This document shows, piece after piece, positions 44,491 to 53,368 of a DNA stretch of 64,000 nt. The DNA comes from Acidobacteriota bacterium (lineage in GTDB: Bacteria; Acidobacteriota; Terriglobia; UBA7540): positions 1-64,000 of the forward strand of contig CADDZE010000001.1 in NCBI GenBank assembly GCA_902812465.1, in the 5' to 3' direction. Numbering within the stretch: position 1 is the stretch's first letter; each line of letters starts with the position of its first letter. The translations under genes were made by a program, and so were the position numbers. The notes under the pieces are model-generated. The model made no database searches. It worked only from the letters and a program-made list of their open reading frames with translations, and was not told where the DNA came from.

Positions 44491-46500
44491 TCAGTTCCTT
44501 TCTGCAAGCCTCGCCTGCGCACGCTTCAGATTCTCGCGCGCGACCGTGAGTCCGGGGTCGATCCGAAGGGCCGCTTCAAACTCGGCTACTGCCTGCTCGA
44601 GCCTACCCTGGATGGCGTAGACTGCACCCAGGTCGCTGTGGGCGCTTGCGTTCGCGGGATCAAGGCGCAGCGCCGCTTCGAACTCGAGGATAGCGCGGGC
44701 GAAATCGCGCTGCTCGGCCAAGATGCGACCCAGATCATAGTGAACCACGCCGTTCTGGGGATCGAACTTCAGCGCTTGTTCGAACTGTGCCGCTGCCTCG
44801 GCATTTCTTCCCTGGAGGGCAAGGGCCCGGCCAAGGTTGGCGTGTGCTTCGGAATCGCCTGGTCTGGCGCTTAACACCTGTCGAAACTCGCGGCATGCCT
44901 CCTCCGCTTTGCCCTGTGAAAGCCACGCACTACCCAGGTTGTAGTGCGCCTGCAAGTAGTCTGGCTGGGCCTTCAAGGCCCTCTGGTATTCGGCGATGGC
45001 GTCCTCGGTGTTGCCCATGGACTGCAGCGCCGCACCCAGATTGTTGTGCGCCACAGCGTCCTCCGGGCGCACCTCGAGGACGCGGCGATACTCCGCGATC
45101 GCCTCGGCGGGTTTGCCCATTGCCTCGAGGGCAGCGCCCAGGTTGAAGTGGGCGAGGTAATCCCCGGGGTCCTGGGCGGCGCGATGTCGCATGAGAGCAA
45201 GCTGAAGGATCAACCGGGGATCCGTCTTCGAATCCGGGCTGCTAACCGGCAGCACTTGGAGCCATAGGTGACCCATCTCGTCGGTGGCCTGATTGCCAGC
45301 CACCACGCGCTTCGGCGGATGGCTGGGATTGCGGACGTTAGCGCTTGAATTATCGTACGTCCAGCGCATGTGGAGAATCGTACCGCGGGGCAGCGCCACT
45401 GGCTGCCGGTAGCGGAACACGCCTTGCCAATCAAGGTTCCAGTCTTTGATCCAGATGAGCCATTTGCGTGCTCCGCCGGGCAGGGTGGCGAATCCTTGAA
45501 CCTCCTTGCCCAGATAGTGAGCGTGGGGATAAATGGCCTGCACCTGCACGTCCAGCGGCAGTGGGAAGTCGTCGCTCACCACGAAGTTTCTCGCGCCGGG
45601 GGGAATCGAAATCGCGCGGTCGTTCTCAAGTTGGAGCAGCATGGGAAGACGGGACGGGGGCTGGTCCGTAAAGTAGAGCGCGACTTCCGGCTGGATCAGC
45701 TCGGGCTTGCCGCTGGGTCGCATGTGAAGGTTCAGGACGAGATCGGTGCCAGGGTCGAGCCTCCACTGCATTCCAGGAGGCTCAAACACGGGCGGCGTGC
45801 CGGGCTTCCAGAAAAGGAAGTGGCTGTCCGGATCAAATCGGTCGGACTCGATCTCCAGGTCCATCCCGGCAAAGCCGGGCTGCCCGTCCTTCCCATCGCG
45901 CAGCCTTGACCATCCCGTACGGTCGAGCAGGATGTTGGCGTGGTGAAAAGTCTGCACGTTGCCGGGACGGAGCTCGATGGCGCGCACGTACCGTGGGCTC
46001 GAGACGGGTGCGGGAATGATTAGGTTGCGGAAGACATCTCGGCTTCCCTCGGCTCGCTGCGGAAGCTCATAGGAGCGCGGCGGGCGCACCACCAGGTCCG
46101 GCTTGCCGAGCTGCCAGCCTGCCGAGATGTGAGGCAGCGGCGGCCGACTCCGCAAGTCGCCTTCCACGGCTCCCTGCTCTACCCACCGCTGAATCAGCGC
46201 GATCTCACGGGCGCTGAGGCGTCCCGGCCCCTCAAAGTGCCCGTAACCCGGCTCAGGCAGCCAAGGCGGCATGAAGCGGGTGCGGGTGACCGCGGCGATT
46301 TGATGTGCGTGTCTTCGCGCATCAGCGTAGGTCAGCAGCGGGAACGGTCCGGATCCGCCGGGGCGATGACACGGTACGCAGCTTCGGTAAATGAGAGGAG
46401 CGATGTCCTGGTTGTACGTAACCCGGGTTTGTGGCAAGGCGACGGCAGCAACTGCTAATGCCACGATGAGCAGCGCGCAGCTCACACGCTTCGCGGCCAT
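44491..46500 (-). CDS. Cytochrome c - PHM-like copper monooxygenase - TPR fusion protein
   Basis: A 669-residue exported fusion with a signal peptide (about 1-24), a c-type heme site Cys41-x2-Cys44-His45 (CVPCHRPG), a two-part copper fold and five or more TPRs from about residue 450. The six copper ligands of peptidylglycine hydroxylating monooxygenase have clear counterparts: His186-His187 (TFHHANILL), His259 (LNLHMRP), His326-x-His328 (YPHAHYLGKEV) and Met409 (TDEMGHLW). That suggests oxygen activation on a carbon substrate, with the heme as a possible electron source. The start is ATG 46500; TTG 46506 also reads in frame. The preceding redoxin gene ends three bases before it. Annotators may call it a tetratricopeptide or ascorbate-dependent monooxygenase protein. 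Confidence 0.85.
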   Translation of the reverse strand: MAAKRVSCALLIVALAVAAVALPQTRVTYNQDIAPLIYRSCVPCHRPGGSGPFPLLTYADARRHAHQIAAVTRTRFMPPWLPEPGYGHFEGPGRLSAREIALIQRWVEQGAVEGDLRSRPPLPHISAGWQLGKPDLVVRPPRSYELPQRAEGSRDVFRNLIIPAPVSSPRYVRAIELRPGNVQTFHHANILLDRTGWSRLRDGKDGQPGFAGMDLEIESDRFDPDSHFLFWKPGTPPVFEPPGMQWRLDPGTDLVLNLHMRPSGKPELIQPEVALYFTDQPPSRLPMLLQLENDRAISIPPGARNFVVSDDFPLPLDVQVQAIYPHAHYLGKEVQGFATLPGGARKWLIWIKDWNLDWQGVFRYRQPVALPRGTILHMRWTYDNSSANVRNPSHPPKRVVAGNQATDEMGHLWLQVLPVSSPDSKTDPRLILQLALMRHRAAQDPGDYLAHFNLGAALEAMGKPAEAIAEYRRVLEVRPEDAVAHNNLGAALQSMGNTEDAIAEYQRALKAQPDYLQAHYNLGSAWLSQGKAEEACREFRQVLSARPGDSEAHANLGRALALQGRNAEAAAQFEQALKFDPQNGVVHYDLGRILAEQRDFARAILEFEAALRLDPANASAHSDLGAVYAIQGRLEQAVAEFEAALRIDPGLTVARENLKRAQARLAERN

Positions 46501-46502
46501 CT

Positions 46503-47228
46503 TCAATGCTCCAGATCCGAGATGAAGCAGCCTACCGCAGGGGTCGTCCTGGGGGCAACGGGTTGCTTGGCCGCGATCGCCTTCAGTACCTGCTCGAGGT
46601 CGTGAGTGGTGGGCTGAATGCGTTCCTGGCCAAAGTCCACGTACTTGTCGTCGATGCGGCCGCGATAGACCATCTTGGCTGCAGGTCCGCCGGGGACAAA
46701 GACTGCTGCCTCAGGAGTCACGCGCACGCCCGTCAACCGCACCAGCGCGTGCGTGGGGTCGCGCAGCACCTTGAGGTGATATCCGTAGGCGTTTAGGTAT
46801 CGGCGGATCGCTTCCGGTGGCTCCTCCGGGTCGACGAAGACCAGCCAGAAGGTGACCTGCGGAAACTCTTTGTCGAGCCGCTTGATCTCTGGGGCGTAGC
46901 GATTCGAAATGGGGCAGTCGGTGCGAAGGAATATGAATACCGTGGCCTGTCGGCCGCCCGCCCCTGCCAGCTTGGCAAAGCTAATCGAGCGGCCGGAAAG
47001 ATCGACCACGTTGATGCTCGCCGCTTGTGCTGCGGCCGCCGGTTCGTCTCCCGAGGCCGCTCTGGCGCGAGGAGCCAGGCCCGCCAGGAGCAATATTGCG
47101 GAAACTGCCCCGATGACCAACGTCGGCGGCTGGCCGAGGGAGCCTGTTGGCCGTCCTCCGAGCCTCGGCACGCGAGCAACAGGCGAGTCGACTGGGGCCC
47201 AGTCGATCGAGTAAGATATGGAAAACAT
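46503..47228 (-). CDS. Exported redoxin with CPISN active site
   Basis: A thioredoxin-fold protein of about 241 residues in this reading. The hydrophobic export segment is at LVIGAVSAILLLAGLAPRAR (about 37-56), so the first 36 residues may not be real. A TATAAT hexamer coincides with the apparent ATG, and a TTG near 47120 is an alternative start. The catalytic Cys105 is in FLRTDCPISNRY. A second Cys234 near the C-terminus (VGCFISD) matches the paralogue at 26664-27269. Probable role: thiol or copper handling for the PHM-like protein encoded just downstream. The two genes abut. Confidence 0.8.
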   Translation of the reverse strand: MFSISYSIDWAPVDSPVARVPRLGGRPTGSLGQPPTLVIGAVSAILLLAGLAPRARAASGDEPAAAAQAASINVVDLSGRSISFAKLAGAGGRQATVFIFLRTDCPISNRYAPEIKRLDKEFPQVTFWLVFVDPEEPPEAIRRYLNAYGYHLKVLRDPTHALVRLTGVRVTPEAAVFVPGGPAAKMVYRGRIDDKYVDFGQERIQPTTHDLEQVLKAIAAKQPVAPRTTPAVGCFISDLEH

Positions 47229-47342
47229 TATAGATATGGTGGCTATACGTTCATTTTAAAACAAGAGACTTGCCACCATTTCCGCCTCGGGACAATCGAA
47301 GACGAGCGGGCGAACCTTGGGTCTTCGTTGCCGCCAACTTCC

Positions 47343-47401
47343 ATAAAATGTAACCGATTGATTCTGAACTACATTACGGCTTTGTTCGTAAAAAATTGTT
47401 C
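47343..47401. repeat. Intergenic direct repeat, copy 1 of pair B
   Basis: A 59-base AT-rich sequence beginning ATAAAATGTAA and containing CATTACGGCTTTGTT, then GTAAAAAA. It recurs at 47525-47585 with about 80 percent identity by eye. It lies in the 630-base gap between the redoxin gene and the second heme-PHM gene. Confidence 0.75.
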
Positions 47402-47524
47402 AACCCTGCCCAAGGCTCCTGACACCGCCAGTTCTGGCTGAGTAGCTCCCCACCCGCTGAGGATTCCAGGGCAAGAGCCGCGACTTTCAAAACACGAAGC
47501 ACGTACCTCCTTGCCCAAAAAGAC

Positions 47525-47585
47525 TATAAAATGTAAACCATTGATCCCAGGCAGCATTACGGCTTTGTTTGTAAAAAAATCGTTC
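47525..47585. repeat. Intergenic direct repeat, copy 2 of pair B
   Basis: The second copy of the repeat at 47343-47401, with the same ATAAAATGTAAACC start, CATTACGGCTTTGTT core and trailing A-run. The rest of the gap 47229-47857 contains no gene that I can support. Confidence 0.75.
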
Positions 47586-47857
47586 CGCCAGCTCGAACAG
47601 ACTTGCCGTTTAGGGTTCTTGCCTTGGTCTGCCGGACGGGCAGTGGAGGAAGCCGAGCCTGGCAGTCCGAAGTTTCGGCTCCCTCCGTCTCGGTCGGATC
47701 TTCGGGCTCAGTAGATGGCTGCTGCCGAGGCTGAGCACCCTTCTCGAAACCGTTGGCTCCATTCCTGGCATAAGTGCGTTCCTCACATGTATTTACCATG
47801 TAGTAATATAGGGCGGAAGCTCCCTTCCGATCAATCACGACGCCCGGTCACCAGCTT

Positions 47858-49141
47858 CTACTTTCCCGCTTTCGCGGGTGAGGCCTTTACCATCTCCAGA
47901 TGGAATTCACACATTTCATCCGTGCTTTGTTCACCCCAGGTCACCAGCTTGGGTGGGTGGTTGGGGTTGCGGGGATTCTCGGCCGAATTATCGTAGGTCC
48001 ATTGGACATTGATGCGCGTGCCCTGCGGCAAAAAGACGGGGTGACGGTAGCGGTATTCCTCCTGCCAATTGAAATCCCAGTGCTTGATCCAGATCAGCGG
48101 CTGGACGGTGCCGTCTGGCAAGGTGGCCGTGGCCTTAACCTCCTTGCCTAAGAGGTGTGCATGCGGTATCACTCCCAGCAGTTCCCCATCTTCCAGGGTG
48201 TAGGCGTAGCTATTCACCCTATAAGCCGGATCGCCAGGCAGGATATTGAGAAACTCAGTGCCCACCGTGATGTCGAAAGGTACTTTCTCTGCCGGCTCCT
48301 TGGCAAAATACAACCCTATTTGAAACTGCTCCTTTTCAGGCTTTCCGTCCGGATGGAAGTGGACCTGTACGACCAGGCCTGCGCCCTTGCGGATCCGGGT
48401 TGCCACACCCGCTGGCCAAGGTCTTGGGGTGGTGCCAGAGGTCCACAATCCGAGGTAGCCAGGCACCGGGAATCCGAAGCTCCCAAAACAGTCGTAACCC
48501 GATGCCGTACTACCCTGCAGGCGCTGCGCGGCGCCGTAGCGGTCTTCCACGATAATCGCATGGTGGACCACCCGGGCGTTTCCGGGGCGGAACTCGTAGG
48601 CGGAAATATACCGATCCTCGGGCAAGTGCAAGGGAATGACGAAACACCGATAGAGATCATTCGGGCCCGCGGGCACGTCGAAAGGCTGCCTAAGGCTGAC
48701 CACCAGATCGGGTTTGCCCAGGTACCAGGTATCAGCGAAGTGCGGGGGCGGGGGAAGATCATGAGGCTCGCCCGGCGGCATGCCCTCGGCGACCCACTTT
48801 TGAAAGGTCTCAATCTCTTCTTCGCTGAGCCTGCGGCTGCCGGCGAAATCGCCGAAGTTGGGCTCGGGCTTCCAGGGTGGCATGAAGCGGCTCTTGGTAA
48901 CAGCGGCTATCAAACTGCCATGAGCCCGGGCATCCGCGTAGCTAAGAAGTGAAAAGGGCGCCACCTGGCCCGGGCGATGGCAACCCGCGCAGTGGACAAA
49001 GATGATGGGAGCCACGTCTTTGGTGAACGTGGTGGGGGACTCGCCCCGGGCTGGAGGACTAAGGCGTGTTGCGGCCTCTGTGATGGCCATGGTGAAGCCG
49101 AAGACCACCACGAGCACGAGGAGATTCTTCGATCCCTGCAC
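47858..49141 (-). CDS. Cytochrome c - PHM-like copper monooxygenase
   Basis: A 427-residue exported protein with the same heme-PHM architecture as the 44491-46500 fusion but without TPRs. Signal peptide about 1-24. Heme c motif Cys51-x2-Cys54-His55 (CAGCHRPG). The PHM copper ligands line up as His193-His194 (VVHHAIIVED), His261 (VQVHFHPDG), His327-x-His329 (IPHAHLLGKEV) and Met410 (STDEMCEF). The C-terminal block WTYDNSAENPRNPNHPPKLV is shared with the fusion. The start is a GTG. The reaction is not known, but oxidation of a peptide, alkane or polysaccharide substrate is conceivable. An Oar-like receptor gene precedes it on the same strand, ending about 170 bases upstream behind a terminator. 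Confidence 0.85.
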   Translation of the reverse strand: MQGSKNLLVLVVVFGFTMAITEAATRLSPPARGESPTTFTKDVAPIIFVHCAGCHRPGQVAPFSLLSYADARAHGSLIAAVTKSRFMPPWKPEPNFGDFAGSRRLSEEEIETFQKWVAEGMPPGEPHDLPPPPHFADTWYLGKPDLVVSLRQPFDVPAGPNDLYRCFVIPLHLPEDRYISAYEFRPGNARVVHHAIIVEDRYGAAQRLQGSTASGYDCFGSFGFPVPGYLGLWTSGTTPRPWPAGVATRIRKGAGLVVQVHFHPDGKPEKEQFQIGLYFAKEPAEKVPFDITVGTEFLNILPGDPAYRVNSYAYTLEDGELLGVIPHAHLLGKEVKATATLPDGTVQPLIWIKHWDFNWQEEYRYRHPVFLPQGTRINVQWTYDNSAENPRNPNHPPKLVTWGEQSTDEMCEFHLEMVKASPAKAGK

Positions 49142-49251
49142 GGACCTAACCGGGCCTACTTGGGGGCCGTACGTCTGGGCACCGAGCCCGCTACTCGAGC
49201 TAACGGACTGGCACTCTGCGCATCAGATGTCCCGCGCCGTCGCTGGGTCAA

Positions 49252-49282
49252 ATAAAAAGGGAGCCCCGGAAATAGGGCTCCC
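49252..49282 (-). terminator. Intrinsic terminator downstream of the first TonB-dependent receptor
   Basis: On the minus strand an 8-base perfect stem (GGGAGCCC and GGGCTCCC, at 49275-49282 and 49259-49266) with an 8-base loop is followed by TTTTTATT. This is the standard form of a rho-independent terminator. It lies 28 bases after the receptor stop. Confidence 0.85.
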
Positions 49283-49309
49283 GTGGCTGAAGAGCTGGCT
49301 AGCAAAAGA

Positions 49310-52300
49310 TTAGAACTCGATGCGCAGGCCGAACTGCCATTCGCGCATATTGGCGTTGCTGAGGATGTCGGTAATCCTGCCCGCAGTTGAACAGTCGACG
49401 CAGCTATCCGGGTTGGCCAAGTTCACGTGGTTGAAGAAGTTGTACGACTCGGCGCGAAGCTGGGCTGTGACCCGCTCGCTGATATGAAAGTTCTTAAACA
49501 GGGAGATGTCAGCGCTGAAGAAGCTCGGACCCCATAGGGAGTCCACGCCAGCGTTGCCAAAAGTGCCCACCGCTGGCCGGGTCCACGGCCCACTGGTGCA
49601 ACCTGGGTCAGACGGACAAGTGCCCCCGGGTCCGGGCGCCAGCGTATGGGTCGCGACCTGGTACCAATAGCCCGGGATTGCAGGATTTCCGGAGCGCGTG
49701 CCGGCGTGAACGGGTCCGTTCCGGATGGGATAGTTCTCCCCGGTATCGCGATCCTGCCCGGCGTCCTGGTAGCCGGGAGTAAAAGGGGAGCCGCTCAGAA
49801 CTGACCAGGCACCGTTGAGCTGCCAGCCGCCAACGAGCAAGTCGGCGAGCCGCGAGGCGTGGCCCATAAACCTCTGGCCCCGGCCGAAGGGCAAGATCAA
49901 AACATTGGCAACCGTCAGCGTGTGATGGCGTTGAAAGTCAGAAGGTCCGTAGGTCGTCGAGGCGTCGTAGATGAAATACCCGTTGCCGTCATACTGGTTG
50001 GCGTGGGCGAAGGTGTAATTGGCCGAAATCTGGTAGCCACCGCCAAAGCGTTTATCGACTCTGGCCTGCAGCGATTCATAGTTGTTGCTGGCGTCGTTGC
50101 CATAGTAGTTGGTGCTTTGAGTCCAGCCAAAACGTGGATAGTAGGGTTGCCGCAAAAAGGTGGAAATCCCCTGGGCAAATCCCACGATGGTGGCCTGATT
50201 GCTGTTGTAGTTGGGGCCGTCGCCAGCAAACACGTGCGTCCCCTTGTTGGCCACGTACCCCACTTCAGCCGACAGGGTATTGCTGAAGGCGTGCTGCACG
50301 GTGACGTTCCAGGCGTCGACCGTTAGCAGGCGCTGGTTTTTGGGGTGAATATGCGGGCTAACCTTGTCGGGGAGGAGCGGGCGCCCGGTGGCACCCAAGC
50401 ACTGGGTGCCAACGATTTTGCTGGCCGTAACCAGGGTGATGGCGTTGCAGTTGTCCTGCAGGATGGTGCTGGGGTTCAGAGGGGGTGGTCCAGTGGCCAG
50501 GTCGAAGACGTCCGAGTAATTGAACGGCGCACTTAGACTCTGATTGGCCAAGACGGGAAGGTTCTGAGTCACCGTGTGGCCAAAGATCGAGCCGAAGGTT
50601 CCGATATCAAAGGAACGGCCGTAACCCATGCGAATCACCGTGCTCGGCTTGATCTGGTAGGCGATGCCGAGGCGCGGGGCGAAGTTCGTCCAACTATTCC
50701 CGACATTGCCGTTGGAGGCGATGCCCGGGCTGCCGGCCACCCACACTTCGCCGGTATCAGCCTGTACCCAGCCGCCGTTGCCAGGCGCATTCACGGTCTG
50801 TGGGAAGTAGATTTCCCAGCGCAAGCCGTAGTTGACGGTGAGCTTGGGAGTAACGCGGTAGGTGTCCTGACCAAAGAAAAAGAAGCGCTTCTGCCGCTCG
50901 GCGGCGTTGGTAACGTTGCTGACGTAGCGGTTGAAGGAAGTCACCGCACCGAGCAAATAGGTGGCCAAGGCCAAGCCCGCCCCGTTAGGGCCCTCGGTGA
51001 AGCTGTTGTTGAAGTAGAGTTCACCGGCGCGGTGCGAATCGCTTGGGACGCGCAGGTTCATGGCATAGCGGAGGTCGGTGCCGAACTTAATGCTATGGTT
51101 GCCACGGATGTTCGTCCAGTTGTTGACGAACTGGAATTGCTGCTCCTGTTCATTCAGGGGGCAATTACACTGGTTGGCCCCCAGGCTATAGCCCCAGTCG
51201 AAAGTTCCCGGCCCGTTCGTGAGGGCGAAGTATGGCATGCCGGAGGTGTAAGTCTTATCGAGGTTCAGGCCGGGAATACCAGCGTCGGCGGCGGGGCTGG
51301 TGCCGAGACCGTTGGGATTCACAAACACGCGGTAGCGCATGAACCCAAAGCGGAAGTCGGTGAGCCAGGTAGGCTTGAGGGTGTAGTCAAAGCCGTAGGC
51401 GACGCTTTGATTGCGGACGCTGGACTGCCCGGCGAAACCCCCTACGCTGGGATCGACGTTGAACGCCGGTCCGCCCACCAGGGTGCCGAAGAGTCCAGGC
51501 CCCTGGCGAGCAAACTGCTGGAGACTGTACCGGCCAAACATGTGCAACTTTTCGGTGATGTACCAGTCGTTGCGAACGTCGAAGCCATCACTGTTGAACA
51601 CCTGGCTGCCGGAAGCAAAATAGTTGTTAGCCGTCGGATCGCTGGGTGTCGCGTTGGGCATCGGGATGTTAGCCAGCATTTTGGCCGCTGCCACGGCAGC
51701 CGGCGTCTGAAGCATGGATGGCGGAATCTTGTTGCCGGGGAACTGCTGTCGCTGGTTTGGGGGAAGGATATTGCCACTGGCGTCGAAGGGATTGTAGATA
51801 TTCGTCCCGCCAGCGGCAGCCAGAGCGCTCAGGTCGCCCGCCCGTTCCGCCGCGGTTGGAACGCGCGCCTGGCCGGACCCGCCGAGGGAGCGGCGGGTGC
51901 CCTGATAGTCTCCGAAAATGAAAACCTTATCCTTTTTGATCGGTCCGCCTAAAGAGCCGCCGAACTGGTTCCAAACGCTGTGCGGGACCGTGTCAATACC
52001 GCCGCAAGCCGCGCCGCACTGCGTGAACGGGTCACGGGCGCTGGTGGCATTCACACGGTTGAACTCGAAGACGTCACCATGAACCTCGTTGGTCCCGGAT
52101 TTGGTCTGGGCGGTGACGACTCCGGCGGTGGCCTCGCCAAACTCCGCGTCGTAGTTCTGCGTGGTCATCTTAGCTTCCGTCACCGAATCCAGGTTGGGAT
52201 TGATGACGATGATTCCCAGAATGGGGTCCTGGTTTGAGGTGCCATCCAGCTGGTAGTCGGTGCCACTAAAGTGCTGCCCGTTCACCATAATTTGAATGGC

Positions 52301-52840
52301 GCCCTGCGGGTTCTCGCTGGCGGCATGTTGCCAGCCGAGCCGCTGGGTGCCAGGCGTCAACAGCTCAAAGGCCGTGAAGTTGCGGTTGAAGATGGGCAGG
52401 TCCTGAATCTGCCTCTCGTTGAAGGTCTGGGCCACATCCGTCTTCTCGGTCTTGAGCAGCGGGACGGAGGCTGTGACCTCCACGGTTTGGGTCACGGCAC
52501 CGAGCTTCAAAGTCGCATTGACCTGTACGGCGGCGTCTACGTTCACCTGCACGTTATCCTGGACGTAGGTTTCGAAGCCCTCCTTCTCCACGCGAACCTG
52601 GTAGGCACCCACGACCAGATGCGTCTGCTCGTAGTTCCCCGAGGCATTAGTCACGGTTTCATACTTCACCCCCTTGGAAACCGACGTGATGATAACCTTG
52701 GCGCCCGGTACCGCCGCCCCTTGCTCATCGGTCACGGTTCCTACGATGCTGCCGTACACGGCCTGGCTGAAGGCGCGAGGCATCCAGCACGCCAGCATCA
52801 ATCCAATCAAGCCCGCGGCACGCAATCCTTGCTTTCGCAT
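49310..52840 (-). CDS. Oar-like TonB-dependent receptor with carboxypeptidase-regulatory-like domain
   Basis: A 1176-residue outer-membrane protein. The signal peptide (MRKQGLRAAGLIGLMLACWM) ends near AFSQAVYG. A carboxypeptidase-regulatory-like beta-sandwich (about 27-115; GSIVGTVTDEQGAAVPGAKV and GAYQVRVEKEGFETY) precedes a plug (about 140-260; LDGTSNQDPI and GEATAGVVTAQTKSGTNEVH) and a long barrel ending FGLRIEF with the terminal aromatic. This layout is that of Oar/SusC-like receptors, which are abundant in Acidobacteriota and take up oligomers using TonB energy. ATG 52840 fits the signal peptide. Substrate unknown. A terminator follows. Confidence 0.9.
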   Translation of the reverse strand: MRKQGLRAAGLIGLMLACWMPRAFSQAVYGSIVGTVTDEQGAAVPGAKVIITSVSKGVKYETVTNASGNYEQTHLVVGAYQVRVEKEGFETYVQDNVQVNVDAAVQVNATLKLGAVTQTVEVTASVPLLKTEKTDVAQTFNERQIQDLPIFNRNFTAFELLTPGTQRLGWQHAASENPQGAIQIMVNGQHFSGTDYQLDGTSNQDPILGIIVINPNLDSVTEAKMTTQNYDAEFGEATAGVVTAQTKSGTNEVHGDVFEFNRVNATSARDPFTQCGAACGGIDTVPHSVWNQFGGSLGGPIKKDKVFIFGDYQGTRRSLGGSGQARVPTAAERAGDLSALAAAGGTNIYNPFDASGNILPPNQRQQFPGNKIPPSMLQTPAAVAAAKMLANIPMPNATPSDPTANNYFASGSQVFNSDGFDVRNDWYITEKLHMFGRYSLQQFARQGPGLFGTLVGGPAFNVDPSVGGFAGQSSVRNQSVAYGFDYTLKPTWLTDFRFGFMRYRVFVNPNGLGTSPAADAGIPGLNLDKTYTSGMPYFALTNGPGTFDWGYSLGANQCNCPLNEQEQQFQFVNNWTNIRGNHSIKFGTDLRYAMNLRVPSDSHRAGELYFNNSFTEGPNGAGLALATYLLGAVTSFNRYVSNVTNAAERQKRFFFFGQDTYRVTPKLTVNYGLRWEIYFPQTVNAPGNGGWVQADTGEVWVAGSPGIASNGNVGNSWTNFAPRLGIAYQIKPSTVIRMGYGRSFDIGTFGSIFGHTVTQNLPVLANQSLSAPFNYSDVFDLATGPPPLNPSTILQDNCNAITLVTASKIVGTQCLGATGRPLLPDKVSPHIHPKNQRLLTVDAWNVTVQHAFSNTLSAEVGYVANKGTHVFAGDGPNYNSNQATIVGFAQGISTFLRQPYYPRFGWTQSTNYYGNDASNNYESLQARVDKRFGGGYQISANYTFAHANQYDGNGYFIYDASTTYGPSDFQRHHTLTVANVLILPFGRGQRFMGHASRLADLLVGGWQLNGAWSVLSGSPFTPGYQDAGQDRDTGENYPIRNGPVHAGTRSGNPAIPGYWYQVATHTLAPGPGGTCPSDPGCTSGPWTRPAVGTFGNAGVDSLWGPSFFSADISLFKNFHISERVTAQLRAESYNFFNHVNLANPDSCVDCSTAGRITDILSNANMREWQFGLRIEF

Positions 52841-53368
52841 ATCGCCCCCCGATTCGTTAGCGTGGCGCGAGAGCCCATCGCAGCAGGAGAAGTCCCACTC
52901 ACACCAGGGCGGCCACACAACCCGCCGCAAAACCCTCCACGCCCGGTATCTCGCGCTTCGCCATTGCTGTTCTGACCTGCTTTGGCGCTCGACCAGAGAC
53001 TATCCTGGCGAAGCTACCCTTTCTGCTTTCGCTGAAAATGACTACCCGCAGCCTGGTTTCTGTTTGCTTGCCAATTGCCCGCTCGCAGCGCGGGCTCCCG
53101 GTTGACGGACGTTGGGGCCTACCCGACCCCGACGTGCCGATAAAATGCCTTAGCGTAGTTCAGCTTGTCAAGAGAAATATTGCACGGCGCGGTTGCCGCA
53201 ACGGACGGAGGTGGCACCCGCCACCTCCGGCTCCTTGCGGCAGAAGGCGAGGCTGAAGAGTCTGCGCAACGTAAAGTACTGGTCCCCCTCAAAGGCACCC
53301 CGGACCGTGTGGTAGGATAACTGGCTTGGAGTTGCGCTCATCACGGCGACACGCTCCTCGCTATCACC
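52841..53368. other. Intergenic region between divergent genes with a large palindrome
   Basis: About 530 bases separate the receptor (minus) from the TPR/jelly-roll gene (plus). A two-tier inverted repeat lies at 53194-53242. CGAGATAC on the minus strand at 52946-52953 also occurs in the leader of the second receptor. I see no gene in the stretch. Confidence 0.5.
53194..53242. repeat. Two-tier palindrome (REP-like)
   Basis: An inner 9-base perfect stem (CGGAGGTGG and CCACCTCCG, 53206-53214 and 53221-53229) is enclosed by an outer 8-base stem (TGCCGCAA at 53194-53201 and TTGCGGCA at 53235-53242). The shape resembles repetitive extragenic palindromes. No second copy is seen in the window. Confidence 0.7.

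Noticed and set aside
47557-47838. 93-codon frame on the minus strand in the gap near repeat pair B
   Set aside because: It starts in a repeat-flanked non-coding region, has no family match and a random-looking composition.
50576-51952. 458-codon open frame on the plus strand inside the first TonB-dependent receptor
   Set aside because: It is antisense to a receptor with intact plug and barrel features.
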